A stretch of 47,512 bases of DNA, from assembly GCA_025354405.1 (NCBI GenBank), contig JANXMY010000112.1, positions 1 to 47,512 on the forward strand. The letters run 5' to 3'. Positions 1-8,755 of this stretch are shown one piece after another. Origin of the DNA: Armatimonadota bacterium (GTDB taxonomy: Bacteria; Armatimonadota; Armatimonadia; Armatimonadales; Capsulimonadaceae). Position numbers and translations under genes: made by a program. Below the pieces are notes generated by a model, which was not told the DNA's origin, did not search any database, and saw only the letters and a program-made list of their open reading frames with translations. Each line of letters begins with the position of its first letter. Within the stretch, counting starts at the first letter, position 1.

Positions 1-281
1 GCAGATGACTGGCTTTTGTGATTGTTATCTTTTAACCAGGAACTGACCGTGTTGCGGCTCACGCCGAAGATGCGCTGCAGCCCGCGCAGAGAAGGCCGCT
101 CGTGATAGGCGGCAAGGATCATGGCTTTGGTTTTCCCGTCGCAGGCATTGCTGCCCGGGTCTTGGCGGCTGTACTTGTGGCAGTCCCGGCACTGGAAGCG
201 GCGTTTGCCGTTTTTAGCGTGCCCGTTGCTGTAGAGATGATCGCTGGCGCACTGGGGACAGCGCAATGTTTGGGTCAGAAT
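1..281 (-). CDS. IS1-family transposase, N-terminal (InsA-like) part, partial
   Basis: The minus strand encodes a Cys4 zinc ribbon (LRCPQCASDHLYSNG, then FQCRDCHKYS) followed by a helix-turn-helix ending in GVSRNTVSSWLKD. This is the domain order of the InsA / IS1 N-terminal DNA-binding region. An in-frame TAA lies at 293-291. No ATG follows it, so the start must be a non-ATG codon (ATT at 281, CTG at 278 or TTG at 266). The frame runs off the window edge, so it cannot be seen whether the transposase is intact or frameshifted into InsB. The 73-codon ORF on the opposite strand is its shadow. Confidence 0.75.
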   Translation of the reverse strand, partial: MLTQTLRCPQCASDHLYSNGHAKNGKRRFQCRDCHKYSRQDPGSNACDGKTKAMILAAYHERPSLRGLQRIFGVSRNTVSSWLKDNNHKSQSS

Positions 282-332
282 AGGCTCTTGTTACCCAATT
301 CTGATCCGGTCAGACCAAATTGAGCCACTACC
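1..332 (-). mobile_element. IS1-family insertion sequence, one end only
   Basis: A minus-strand reading frame with an IS1-type zinc ribbon and helix-turn-helix enters from the left edge of the window. Reading the minus strand from about 332 inward, the sequence begins GGTAGTGGCTCAATTTGG, which resembles the GG-starting terminal inverted repeats of IS1 elements, so the element end is placed there. Only one end is visible; the other end, the target duplication and the catalytic DDE part lie outside the window. The exact boundary is inferred. Confidence 0.65.
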
Positions 333-392
333 AAAAATCTATGTAGTTACAAATGTAAGAAGTGAGTAAATTTCAGAAGCACGGGGCAATTT

Positions 393-1196
393 TCAATCGA
401 CAGCGATCTGCACGGCTCCCGGCTCAGCGGTCAGCAGGCGATTTGTCCAGGCTTTAGCACCGAACATCTCTAATGCCTGGACATGCTCCTCGCCGAGATC
501 GTAGTCCATGACATCGGTAAGATAGTGGAGGCACCGGGCAGCAGTGGTGCCGATGCGGGTGGCCTCTTCCTGGGCAATTTCGTTGAACTGGGTCAGGCCC
601 CAGGCTTTGGCGGTGCAAAGTGACTGAGTGAGATGCGGAGTGAGATTTTCTGAGCGGCCTAGCCAGACGGCGTAGACGAAGGGCAGTCCGGTGTGGCGGC
701 GCCAGGCGTGGCCGAGGTCGAGGGTGAGCAATCCGGCGTCGTCGGCCAGCCAGCCTTTGTCGCCAATGAGGAGGCAGGCGTCGGCCTGGGCCAGCATCGC
801 GCTCTGGTCCGGGACGGCTTGAAAGAACGCCGGATGAGAGTCTAAATACTCGGCCAGCAGAATCTTCAGTAGGGCTGCAGACGTCAGAGACGACGTGTCC
901 AAGGCCAGCGATTCAATCTTGCGCCACGGGACTCGGGCAAAAGCCCGTACGGACTCAATTTCGTCCTGGCCGGAGATGGAAACGCCGGGGGCGATAACGT
1001 AGCCGGGGGTGCGGAAGTATTCAAACGACGAGACCAGGGCTGCCGCGATCTCGCCGGAAGCCAGCAGCCGGGCCAGCTCGGAGGGGACAGCATAGACGAC
1101 TTCTATGCCTGATGCGCGGCCTTCCTCCGTGTGCGAAAACCAGCGCGTCAAAGGCTTTTCGTTTAAATAAGGCACGCTGCCAATACGAATGCACAT
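393..1196 (-). CDS. mqnA: chorismate dehydratase MqnA (futalosine menaquinone pathway)
   Basis: 267 residues, normal for MqnA, which converts chorismate to 3-enolpyruvylbenzoate, the first committed step of the futalosine route to menaquinone. The N-terminus carries IGSVPYLNEKPL (residues 5-16). Near residue 100 is the Ser/Thr-rich DTSSLTSAALLK, and near residue 160 the signature DLGHAWRRHTGLPFVYAVW. The fold is periplasmic-binding-protein-like but no signal peptide is present, as expected for the cytosolic enzyme. It starts 3 bp after the stop of the mqnP-like gene upstream, so the two are one transcription unit. The pairing of a menaquinone prenyltransferase with mqnA supports both calls. 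Confidence 0.92.
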   Translation of the reverse strand: MCIRIGSVPYLNEKPLTRWFSHTEEGRASGIEVVYAVPSELARLLASGEIAAALVSSFEYFRTPGYVIAPGVSISGQDEIESVRAFARVPWRKIESLALDTSSLTSAALLKILLAEYLDSHPAFFQAVPDQSAMLAQADACLLIGDKGWLADDAGLLTLDLGHAWRRHTGLPFVYAVWLGRSENLTPHLTQSLCTAKAWGLTQFNEIAQEEATRIGTTAARCLHYLTDVMDYDLGEEHVQALEMFGAKAWTNRLLTAEPGAVQIAVD

Positions 1197-1199
1197 AGG

Positions 1200-2105
1200 T
1201 TATCCTCGCAGCAGAACGTCAGCCAGGGTCAGCACGAAGAGGCCGACACTGATATAGCCATTGAGTGTGAAGAAGGCCAGGTTAAGCTGAGATAAGTCAT
1301 CGGCTTTGACCAGCGACTGCTCGTAGGCGATCATCAGGGCGACTAGGCCCACCGCAATGTAGTATATCATGCCCAGGCCCGCAGAGAGGCCGACCATGAC
1401 CAGCAGGCCGACCATCACCAGGTGGGAGAGTCGCGAGACAAGCAGGGCGCGGACATTGCCAAGTTTAGCAGGCATCGAATGCAGGCCATTCGATTGATCG
1501 AACTCCGTGTCCTGCAGGGCATACAGAATGTCAAAGCCAAAGAGCCAGCAGACGACCGCACCCCCGAGCCAGAGAGCGGGCGGGTCGATGCGGCCCGTGA
1601 TCGCAATCCAAGCTCCGACTGGGGCAACTGCCAGGGCCAGGCCTAGAAAAAAATGTGAGAAAGCAGTGAAGCGTTTGGTGTAAGAGTACCCCAGGGCCAG
1701 CAGCAGCGCGACCGGCGACAGTGCAAATGCCAGCGGGTTCAGCTGATAGGCGGCAAAAACCAGCAGGGCCGCCGAGACGACGGTGAACAATGCCACCTGC
1801 GGCACCGAAAGCAGTCCAGCGGGCAGAGCGCGGGAGGCGGTGCGGGGATTTCGGGCATCGTACTCGCGGTCCACGAGGCGGTTGAACGCCATTGCTGAAG
1901 ACCGCGCGCCGACCATCGCCAGCAGGATCCAAGGCAGCTTGTGCCAGAAGCCCAGCCAGTGATGCTGCGAGGCGATCACAGCGGCCATCAGCGCAAACGG
2001 CAGCATAAAGACCGTATGCTCGAACTTGATCATTTCCAGGATGATCTTTGTCTGATGCACACCGCGGACCAGTGGGTTTGGGGAAATCGGTTGTATGACT
2101 GACAT
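1200..2105 (-). CDS. mqnP: UbiA-family prenyltransferase, likely MqnP
   Basis: Integral membrane prenyltransferase of about 301 residues with 7-9 hydrophobic segments. The first Asp-rich motif is NRLVDREYDARNPRTASRA (N75, D79, D83) and the second is FDILYALQDTEFDQ (D192, D199, D203). Both bind the Mg-diphosphate of the polyprenyl donor. The second motif followed by GLHSMPAKLG is typical of the MqnP/UbiA-like group. The ORF is open 16 codons further upstream, but ATG 2105 is chosen because an AGGAG sits 7 nt before it. It is translationally close to mqnA, so a role in prenylating the futalosine-derived naphthoate is inferred. Classical UbiA function cannot be excluded from sequence alone. Confidence 0.85.
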   Translation of the reverse strand: MSVIQPISPNPLVRGVHQTKIILEMIKFEHTVFMLPFALMAAVIASQHHWLGFWHKLPWILLAMVGARSSAMAFNRLVDREYDARNPRTASRALPAGLLSVPQVALFTVVSAALLVFAAYQLNPLAFALSPVALLLALGYSYTKRFTAFSHFFLGLALAVAPVGAWIAITGRIDPPALWLGGAVVCWLFGFDILYALQDTEFDQSNGLHSMPAKLGNVRALLVSRLSHLVMVGLLVMVGLSAGLGMIYYIAVGLVALMIAYEQSLVKADDLSQLNLAFFTLNGYISVGLFVLTLADVLLRG

Positions 2106-2123
2106 CACTGCACTCCTGCCTTG

Positions 2124-2153
2124 ATTGTACCCACTGTCGGCCAGAGTTCGCAA
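2124..2153 (-). promoter_or_regulatory. promoter of mqnP-mqnA
   Basis: On the minus strand TTGCGA (2153-2148), an 18-bp spacer and TACAAT (2129-2124) lie about 20 bp before the ATG at 2105, predicting a very short leader. Confidence 0.5.
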
Positions 2154-2190
2154 CTTTTTTCACAATGTTATCCTGCCAGACTTATGGCGG

Positions 2191-2196
2191 TATAAT
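2191..2196 (+). promoter_or_regulatory. -10 element upstream of pepF
   Basis: A perfect TATAAT lies 32 bp before the TTG start of pepF. The matching -35 is poor (TTATCC at 2168-2173, 17-bp spacing), so only the -10 is supported. Confidence 0.4.
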
Positions 2197-2228
2197 AGGC
2201 CAAATCTTACAATGAAACGAGACTTTCT

Positions 2229-4034
2229 TTGGCAAATATAGTCAATGAGGATGATCTGGGGGCGGATGTCCACTGGAACTTGGGCGATTTATTTTCCGGC
2301 ATGGACGATCCACGCATCGAGGCGTCTCTGGTATCGTCACAAGCCCGTGCCGCGAAGATGGAAGCTGATTTCAAGGGGAAAATTAATGTCTCCGGTCTCA
2401 CGGCGGCGACACTGGGCGCGGCTTTGCGGGAATATGAAGATATTCAGCAGGAGGCCGCGAAGCCGGGGACCTATGCGTCGCTGCTTTTTGCGACTGCGAC
2501 CGGCGATGCCGCACGGGGAGCGTTCATGCAGAAAATGCGCGAGCGCGGGTCGCAGATGGCACTGCCGCTGCTATTTTTCGACCTGGAACTGGCCGCAATC
2601 CCGGATGCTGTCATTGACCCGCTGCTAGACACGCCCGAAATCACGCCGTATAAGCACTATATCGGGACCGTACGAGCCGCGCAGCCGCATATGCTCTCTG
2701 AAACAGAAGAGCGTTTGATGGAAGAACTGGCAAACACCGGAGCACGCGCCTTCGACCGGCTGTTTGATGAGACCACCGGAACTGCCACGTTTGAAGTCGA
2801 TGGAGAAAAGCTGTCTCAGGCACAGGTCATCGCGCGGACCATGTCCACCGATCGCGAAACCCGCCGTGCGGCTTCGGAAGCGTTTAGTGCCGGGCTGGAG
2901 AAGCACAGCCGGATCGTGACATTCATCTTCAACACCCTGATGGAGGATCAAAATGTCCAGGACCGCCTGCGTAAGTTCCCCACCCCACAGGCTTCCCGCC
3001 ACCTGGCGAATGAGCTCAGCGAAGAAACGGTGTCCCTGGTTGTCGACACTGTGGTTCGGAATTACCCGGTCGTGGCGCGATACTATGACGTCAAGCGGGA
3101 GATCTTAGGGCTGGATACGCTCACGCATTACGACCGCTACGCCCCGCTTTTCGAGACTGAAGAGACAGTATCGTACCCCGAAGCACAAAAGATCGTGCTG
3201 AATGCCTTTGGAGACTTTTCCCCGGAGATGCGCCGAAGAGCGTCTGAGTTCTTCGATAAGAACTGGATTGATGCCCCGGCGACGCAGGGTAAAAACGGCG
3301 GGGCTTTCTGCTCCTATGTTACGCCTGATACCCACCCCTACGTTCTGATGAACTATCTGGGCCGTATGAAAGATGTGATGACGCTGGCCCATGAGCTGGG
3401 ACACGGCGTGCATGCGTCGCTGTCGCGGTCGCAGTCCCTGCTGAACTTTCACGGCACCCTGCCGCTGGCCGAGCTGGCGTCGACATTCGGCGAGATGCTA
3501 GTCTTCGAGCAGGTAACAAAGCAGGCCTCACTCAAGGACAAACTGGCACTGTATGCCGAGAAGATCGAAGGGGCGATTGCCACCATCTCGCGGCAGACAG
3601 CTCTGTACCGCTTCGAGCTGGCGGTCCATACGCATCGGCGAACTAAAGGGGAGCTGACCACTGAGGAGTTCGGTCATTACTGGCAGCAGGAGATCCAATC
3701 AATGTTTGGAGATTCCGTTGTGCTTGGAGAGGAGCACCGATTGTGGTGGTCCTATATCGGCCACTTCGTTGGAACGCCCTTTTACGTTTACGCCTACTCG
3801 TTCGGCGAGCTGCTGGTACTTTCACTCTTCCAGCAGTCCAAAAAAGAAGGTCCAGCATTTGCCGAGCGCTACCTGGGGATGCTGGAAGCCGGGGGCAGCC
3901 TCACCCCGCAGGAGCTGATCAGCAAAGTTGGGATCACACTCAATGACGCCAAGTTCTGGCAGGGCGGCTTCGATGTTCTGTCACAGATGGTCAGTGACTT
4001 CGAGGCTTTGTGGCGTGAGTATCAAAGCTCTTAA
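2229..4034 (+). CDS. pepF: oligoendopeptidase F, M3 family zinc metallopeptidase
   Basis: 601 residues, normal for the M3B family, which cleaves short peptides in the cytosol. The zinc-binding HELGH is at residues 388-392 in [16 protein letters not shown], and the third ligand is expected at E422 in [10 protein letters not shown]. The C-terminal [19 protein letters not shown] is also typical of the family. There is no signal peptide. The start is TTG at 2229: the only nearby upstream ATG (2212) is out of frame. It is divergent from mqnP and its stop overlaps the stop of cysA on the other strand by 4 bp. Confidence 0.93.
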   Translation: MANIVNEDDLGADVHWNLGDLFSGMDDPRIEASLVSSQARAAKMEADFKGKINVSGLTAATLGAALREYEDIQQEAAKPGTYASLLFATATGDAARGAFMQKMRERGSQMALPLLFFDLELAAIPDAVIDPLLDTPEITPYKHYIGTVRAAQPHMLSETEERLMEELANTGARAFDRLFDETTGTATFEVDGEKLSQAQVIARTMSTDRETRRAASEAFSAGLEKHSRIVTFIFNTLMEDQNVQDRLRKFPTPQASRHLANELSEETVSLVVDTVVRNYPVVARYYDVKREILGLDTLTHYDRYAPLFETEETVSYPEAQKIVLNAFGDFSPEMRRRASEFFDKNWIDAPATQGKNGGAFCSYVTPDTHPYVLMNYLGRMKDVMTLAHELGHGVHASLSRSQSLLNFHGTLPLAELASTFGEMLVFEQVTKQASLKDKLALYAEKIEGAIATISRQTALYRFELAVHTHRRTKGELTTEEFGHYWQQEIQSMFGDSVVLGEEHRLWWSYIGHFVGTPFYVYAYSFGELLVLSLFQQSKKEGPAFAERYLGMLEAGGSLTPQELISKVGITLNDAKFWQGGFDVLSQMVSDFEALWREYQSS

Positions 4035-5092
4035 ATCGAGTAGTCTTCCGTAAACACCTGAAGTTTACGGGCTTTCACGTGAACTTCTTCGCCGGCCTTC
4101 AATGCCAGATCGGCGAAGCGTTCACGTGTCAGCTCGGCCTCCATCAGCTCACCATTGTCACGGCGTGCCAGCTCAATACGCACGGTCGGGCCAACGGCAT
4201 GAATGTGTTTAATTACGGCTTCAATGGTCGGCTCCCCGTTATGCTGCCGCAGGATATCCAGCTCGTGGGGGCGGACATAACCGATCGTAGAAGCATCCTG
4301 CGCGGCGGTGACCGGCACGGACGATGGGCCAATGTGCGCTTCGCCATCGTGAATACGTGCGTGAAACAGGTTGACGCTGCCCAGAAAGTTCATCACAAAC
4401 GGGTTCGCTGGGTTTTCGTAGACATCTTCCGGGGAGCCGACCTGCTCGATCTGTCCTTTGTTCATCACCACCACTCGGTCCGCCACTTCCAGAGCTTCTT
4501 CCTGGTCGTGGGTAACAAAAACGCTCGTGATATGCAGCTCATCATGCAGCCGCCGAAGCCACGAGCGCAGCTCCTGACGGACACGGGCATCCAGTGCACC
4601 GAACGGCTCGTCCAGCAGAAGCACTTTCGGCTCGACAGCCAGGGCGCGGGCAAGTGCGACCCGCTGCCGCTGACCGCCGGAAAGCTGAGAAGGAAAACGC
4701 TGGGCCAGCCCCTCAAGCTGGACCAGCTTCAGCAGCTCCATCACCCGCGCCTCGATGTCAGCTTTGGAGGGCCGCAAAGCACGCGGACGCACGCGCAGGC
4801 CAAACGCGATATTTTCAAATACCGTCATATGCCGAAAGAGTGCATAGTGCTGGAAGACGAAGCCAACCTGTCGGCTCCTGGCATCACGGCGAATCGTATC
4901 TTCGCCGTGAAATAAAATCGTCCCAGCCGTCGGATATTCCAGCCCGGCGATGATGCGCAGCAAAGTAGTCTTTCCCGAGCCGGATGGCCCAAGCAGTGCC
5001 ACTAATTCGCCGGTTTCGACCAGCAAGTTCACATCTTTCAGCGCCGCGAATTCGCCGAAGTTTCGGGAAACCCCGCGTATTTCTATGCTCAT
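4031..5092 (-). CDS. cysA: sulfate/thiosulfate ABC transporter ATP-binding protein CysA
   Basis: 353 residues. The ATPase domain has Walker [10 protein letters not shown] (35-43), Q-loop Q81, signature LSGGQRQR (from 137), Walker [13 protein letters not shown] (from 157) and the switch His in VTHDQEEA (H195). A C-terminal regulatory TOBE-like domain follows from about residue 240. It is the last gene of sbp-cysT-cysW-cysA and starts 3 bp after cysW, so it energises sulfate import through the CysT/CysW channel. No terminator is seen; its end overlaps the convergent pepF. Confidence 0.95.
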   Translation of the reverse strand: MSIEIRGVSRNFGEFAALKDVNLLVETGELVALLGPSGSGKTTLLRIIAGLEYPTAGTILFHGEDTIRRDARSRQVGFVFQHYALFRHMTVFENIAFGLRVRPRALRPSKADIEARVMELLKLVQLEGLAQRFPSQLSGGQRQRVALARALAVEPKVLLLDEPFGALDARVRQELRSWLRRLHDELHITSVFVTHDQEEALEVADRVVVMNKGQIEQVGSPEDVYENPANPFVMNFLGSVNLFHARIHDGEAHIGPSSVPVTAAQDASTIGYVRPHELDILRQHNGEPTIEAVIKHIHAVGPTVRIELARRDNGELMEAELTRERFADLALKAGEEVHVKARKLQVFTEDYSI

Positions 5093-5095
5093 ATT

Positions 5096-5953
5096 TTACT
5101 GCTCATGTCGGGCGGTTCTCCATTCCACGAATGATTTGATTACCAAGGTTACCAGCCCCAGCAGCGCCAGAAGCGACGCCGCCGCAAACGCTCCGACGAA
5201 GTTGTAGTCGTCGTTAAACGCTTCGACCTGAAGTGGCAGTGTGTTGGTCTGCCCCATAATTTTGCCCGAAACGACCGAGACCGCTCCGAACTCGCCCATC
5301 GCACGGGCATTGCAGAGGATAACTCCGTAGATCAATCCCCATTTGATATTTGGCAGGGTGACACGCCAGAAGGACTGCCAGCCGGTCGCCCCGAGGACCA
5401 GCGCCGCCTGCTCTTCTTCAACGCCCTGCGCCTGCATCACGGGCAAAAGCTCCCGGGCGACGAAAGGAAATGTCACAAAGGTGGTTGCCAGAATAATCCC
5501 CGGAACAGCAAAGATGATCTTGATCTGATGTGCATCCAGCCAGCCACCCAGGGGGCTGAACTTGCCGAGCAGCAGAACGAAGATCATACCCGCAATGACC
5601 GGCGAGACGGCAAAGGGCAGGTCGATCAGAGTCAGCAGCAGATTTTTGCCCCAGAACTCAAACTTCGCGATAGCCCAGGCCGCCGCTAGTCCAAACAGAA
5701 CGTTCAGCGGAACGGAAACGGCCGCTGTCAGCAGTGTCAGTTTGATCGCACTCACTGTGTTCGGGTCTTTGAGGGCCGCAAAGTACGGGCCGCTGCCGGC
5801 GGCAAAAGCCTGGGTAAAGACAGCGGCCAGTGGCAGGCCTAAAAAGAGGCCGAGAAAGATCAGTGTCACCAAGATCAGCAGGATACGAATTGGAAGCGCT
5901 TCGGTGGCCAGACGTGGCCGGATTGTGCTGCCCTCTATTTTTTCACTCCGCAA
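5096..5953 (-). CDS. cysW: sulfate ABC transporter permease CysW
   Basis: 285 residues with six predicted membrane segments and the binding-protein-dependent permease EAA-type loop (VEEEQAALVLGATGWQSF) that contacts CysA. The C-terminal half contains ARAMGEFGAVSVVSGKI, typical of the CysW/ModB-type group. It starts with TTG one base after the stop of cysT; there is no in-frame ATG nearby, so translation is probably coupled. It forms the heterodimeric inner-membrane channel with CysT. Confidence 0.93.
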   Translation of the reverse strand: MRSEKIEGSTIRPRLATEALPIRILLILVTLIFLGLFLGLPLAAVFTQAFAAGSGPYFAALKDPNTVSAIKLTLLTAAVSVPLNVLFGLAAAWAIAKFEFWGKNLLLTLIDLPFAVSPVIAGMIFVLLLGKFSPLGGWLDAHQIKIIFAVPGIILATTFVTFPFVARELLPVMQAQGVEEEQAALVLGATGWQSFWRVTLPNIKWGLIYGVILCNARAMGEFGAVSVVSGKIMGQTNTLPLQVEAFNDDYNFVGAFAAASLLALLGLVTLVIKSFVEWRTARHEQ

Positions 5954-5954
5954 G

Positions 5955-6815
5955 TTAGGCCATCCCCAGCCGTTTGCGGCTCCACCACTGCAGGAGATTG
6001 ATCAGCAGCAGCAAGGCAAACGATGCCAGCAGCATGATGACAGCGATCGCGGCCGCTCCGGCATAGTCGAACTGATCCAGCTTGTCCATAATTAGCTTAG
6101 GCACGATCTCGCCGCGCAGTGGAATATTATTTGAGATAAATATCACCGATCCATATTCCCCTAAGGCCCGTGCGAAGGCCAATGTAAAGCCGGTCAGCAC
6201 AGCGGGAAAAAGCGTCGGCAGCAGAATACGCGCAAATATCTGCCCCCGCGTCGCCCCGAGACTCGCGGCCGCCTCTTCAACATCCGTTTCCAGATCCTGC
6301 AGCACCGGCTGGACAGTTCGTACGACAAAGGGCAGACCAATAAAGACCAGTGCTACAAAAATCCCCGCCTGCGTATACGCCACGTGGATATGGTGCGGAG
6401 CAAGAACCCGTCCAACCCATCCATTGTCGGCGTAGACAGCGCTCAGGCAGATGCCCGCCACCGCAGTCGGCAGCGCAAACGGCAGGTCGACCAGGCCATC
6501 GATCACCCTCCGCCCTGGAAAGGAGTAGCGCGTGAGTGTCCAGGCGACGAGCAGGCCAAAAAATGCATTCACGAGGGCAGCCAGGGCTGAGGCACCGAAA
6601 GTCAGCTTGAAAGCCGCCACCGTGCGTGGATCGTCGATAATTGCCCAAAACTGAGTATGGCTGAGGGTCCCCGCCCGAATAAATACAGTCGAGAGTGGAA
6701 TCAATACCAACAGGCACAGGTACAAAAGGGTATAGCCCAGAGACAGCCCAAACCCCGGCAGAATTCGCCGGGGCGGTAATGAGCGAGTTTGCGGTTGTGC
6801 AAGTGAAACGGCCAT
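5955..6815 (-). CDS. cysT: sulfate ABC transporter permease CysT (CysU)
   Basis: 286 residues with six hydrophobic segments, homologous to the adjacent CysW. The EAA loop reads VEEAAASLGATRGQIFARI and is followed by FARALGEYGSVIFIS. The start is ATG 6815 with MAVSLAQPQT. Upstream of it, before the sulfate-binding-protein gene, lie about 450 bp of inverted repeats, so cysTWA may depend on read-through from sbp or on an internal promoter not recognised here. Confidence 0.93.
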   Translation of the reverse strand: MAVSLAQPQTRSLPPRRILPGFGLSLGYTLLYLCLLVLIPLSTVFIRAGTLSHTQFWAIIDDPRTVAAFKLTFGASALAALVNAFFGLLVAWTLTRYSFPGRRVIDGLVDLPFALPTAVAGICLSAVYADNGWVGRVLAPHHIHVAYTQAGIFVALVFIGLPFVVRTVQPVLQDLETDVEEAAASLGATRGQIFARILLPTLFPAVLTGFTLAFARALGEYGSVIFISNNIPLRGEIVPKLIMDKLDQFDYAGAAAIAVIMLLASFALLLLINLLQWWSRKRLGMA

Positions 6816-6850
6816 AAAGGTTACTTAACTGATGTGACACAAGGTTCTCG

Positions 6851-7024
6851 GAACCCACCCCGCAGCAAGCTGCGACCCTCCCGGAACGGGAGGGTCTGCG
6901 GGAGAGCAGCCGCAGGGTTTTATCTTCTTGATAAGGCATCCAGACTATAGGCAGAACTTCATTCCCACCACAGGCTCACCCTCCCGTATCGGGAGGATCG
7001 CAGCTTGCTGCGGGGTGGGTTCCC
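6851..7024. repeat. REPIN-like inverted repeat pair, copy 1
   Basis: Two copies of a palindromic unit stand head to head. The plus-oriented arm (6851-6895) contains GAACCCACCCCGCAGC, the short palindrome GCAGCAAGCTGC and the hairpin CCCTCCCG-GAA-CGGGAGGG. The minus-oriented arm (6977-7024) is its reverse complement, with loop TAT. About 80 bp of unique sequence separates them. The same arms recur at 9580-9797. Confidence 0.85.
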
Positions 7025-7117
7025 AAAGCCCTGCGCAGCATCACTTACTTAACTGATGTGACGCCTATCGCCTCAAGTGAGTGACGATGAAGTGCATAAG
7101 CCACAAAGGCGGGAGCC

Positions 7118-7221
7118 GAAGAAGCGTGGGGGTAAACTCCTACGTCTTGCTCGGCTCACGTCTTGCCCGGTTCCTATCTTGCCCGCCAAAGAGGCGTAGG
7201 ATTTTACTCCCACGCTTCTTC
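7118..7221. repeat. 27-bp inverted repeats
   Basis: Left arm 7118-7144 (GAAGAAGCGTGGG...TCCTACG) and right arm 7195-7221 (CGTAGGATTTTACTCCCACG...) are reverse complements with a few mismatches, separated by 50 bp. The sequence is unrelated to the neighbouring 6851-7024 repeat. Confidence 0.8.
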
Positions 7222-7269
7222 AGTTGTATGTCTTGTCGGTTTCAGAGACACACTGCATGACATCGGTGC

Positions 7270-8319
7270 TTAATGCTTCGCGTAGATCTGATCAAAGATG
7301 CCACCCTCGGCGAAGTGCACCTTCTGGGCGTCCGACAAACTCCCGAAGACTGACTGTGCCGTGAACAGAGTGATGGCGGGAAACTGACTCTGGTACTTAT
7401 CGGCAACGGCCTTCAGCCGTGGCCGGTAAAAGTCCTTGGCGCCAATCTCCTGGCCTTCTGGGGAGGCGAGGTAAGCTAGGTAGGCTGTCGCCACTTCGCG
7501 CGTGTTGTGGGCGTCGACATTCTTATCTACCACCGCGACCGGAGGCTCGGCGAGAATGCTCACGGACGGATAGACGATATCAAATTTGCCCGCTCCGCCA
7601 TTGCGGCTCACGGCCAGTTTCGCTTCGTTTTCCCAGGCCACGAGGACATCACCGACATTGCGCTGGGTAAAAGTCACCGTCGAGCCGCGCGCTCCCGTGT
7701 CGAGAATCGGGACGTTTTTGTAGAGCGACGAAACATAGGCCTTCGCTTTATCCGGGGTGCCTCCGGGAAGCTTTAGAGCATAACCCCAAGCGGCCAGATA
7801 GTTCCAGCGTCCGCCACTGGAGGATTTCGGATTCGGTGTCACGACTTGAACACCCGGCTTGACCAGGTCAGACCAATCTTTGATGCCTTTCGGATTCCCG
7901 TGACGCACCAGAAACACCACAGTGGAGGTGTACGGTGCGCTTCCATTCGGCAGGCGATCGGCCCAGTCTGCATGTACCAGCCCAGCTTTGGCCAGCACAT
8001 TGATGTCTGTGGCGATCCCGAGTGTGACAACATCGGCGGCTAGACCGTCTTTGACCGCCCGGGCCTGTTTGCCGGAGCCGCCATGCGACTGCTGGATCGT
8101 GACCGTCTGTCCGGTCTTCGTCAGCCAGTATTTCGCGAACGCCGTATTATAATCCTGGTAGAATTCGCGTGTCGGGTCATACGAGACATTCAGCAAAGTC
8201 ACGGATCCGGCGGCACCCGACGACGGCTTGTCGGCGGATTTCTGCGGGGAACATCCAGCAAGAACGACCATCGAAGCGGTCAAAAGGGCGGCAGCAGTGC
8301 GTGACGAAATCAATTTCAT
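7270..8319 (-). CDS. sbp: sulfate-binding protein, lipoprotein (Sbp)
   Basis: 349 residues, extracytoplasmic solute-binding component of the sulfate transporter. The N-terminus is a lipoprotein signal with lipobox VLAGC, so the mature protein is membrane-anchored rather than freely periplasmic. Family signatures include [57 protein letters not shown] and [22 protein letters not shown]. The frame is open 48 codons upstream, but ATG 8319 is preceded by AAGGAG with 5-nt spacing and starts a proper signal peptide. It leads the cys operon, so substrate assignment rests on both sequence and context. Confidence 0.95.
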   Translation of the reverse strand: MKLISSRTAAALLTASMVVLAGCSPQKSADKPSSGAAGSVTLLNVSYDPTREFYQDYNTAFAKYWLTKTGQTVTIQQSHGGSGKQARAVKDGLAADVVTLGIATDINVLAKAGLVHADWADRLPNGSAPYTSTVVFLVRHGNPKGIKDWSDLVKPGVQVVTPNPKSSSGGRWNYLAAWGYALKLPGGTPDKAKAYVSSLYKNVPILDTGARGSTVTFTQRNVGDVLVAWENEAKLAVSRNGGAGKFDIVYPSVSILAEPPVAVVDKNVDAHNTREVATAYLAYLASPEGQEIGAKDFYRPRLKAVADKYQSQFPAITLFTAQSVFGSLSDAQKVHFAEGGIFDQIYAKH

Positions 8320-8391
8320 AAAATCTCCTTGAGGATACCTGTGATTGTCCAGAAAAGCAAGTGCGAAGGTTGCCAATGGGACATGAAAAAC

Positions 8392-8420
8392 ACTATACCC
8401 GATATTCTTCCAATTGTCTA
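8392..8420 (-). promoter_or_regulatory. promoter of sbp
   Basis: On the minus strand TAGACA (8420-8415), exactly 17 bp, and TATAGT (8397-8392). It lies about 73 bp upstream of the sbp ATG. Confidence 0.55.
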
Positions 8421-8755
8421 TAAACAAACTTGCAAATATATTTCGCGCATAGATAAAATTCACAGGTTAGAAATCTGAGGATGGGGAGTGCTCACCGTCG
8501 AAGCGACGTTAAGATTGGGGCAGTGGCTTTCTGTTTATCTCTTGCGTCCCCTGGATGCTGGCCTTTCACTTGTATTTGTCGATAAAGCCGCGGATTTCTA
8601 ATCCGTGGCTTTTGGTGAAATAATTACGCTTCCCTCAGGCCTTGCTGCATAAATATTCCCCCCCCATCCTCGCCTGGGGCCTCGCCTGCGCGGCATTGAT
8701 AGCCTGATTTGCGATATTTCCGCAATTCGAGAAGGGACATGAAGATGCACCACGT
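8421..8755. other. non-coding region between sbp promoter and DUF4349 remnant
   Basis: No convincing ORF. It holds one palindrome at 8586-8610 (AGCCGCGGATT TCT AATCCGTGGCT), a member of the short GGATTTC-AATCC family also seen at 27222-27240, 27405-27425, 41776-41800 and 41890-41910. No recognisable riboswitch was seen. Confidence 0.5.
8586..8610. repeat. short GGATTTC/AATCC palindrome
   Basis: Arms AGCCGCGGATT and AATCCGTGGCT around a 3-nt loop. It is not placed immediately after any gene, so a terminator role is not obvious. Confidence 0.6.

Larger units (their letters stand above)
6816..7269. other. non-coding spacer between sbp and cysT, filled by repeats
   Basis: No coding frame of merit is present. 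The spacer holds two separate inverted-repeat elements (6851-7024 and 7118-7221, listed separately). Together they would put several strong hairpins into the sbp-cysT transcript and could reduce expression of the permeases relative to the binding protein. Confidence 0.6.

Noticed and set aside
102-323. 73-codon plus-strand ORF at the left edge
   Set aside because: Shadow of the IS1 InsA-like frame, which carries the zinc-ribbon cysteines.
4079-4915. 278-codon ORF opposite to cysA
   Set aside because: cysA on the other strand has every ABC-ATPase motif; the antisense frame has none.
8320-8755. Riboswitch (SAM or sulfur-related) before sbp
   Set aside because: No conserved S-box-like stems or k-turn were seen in the sbp leader; only a promoter and an unrelated palindrome.
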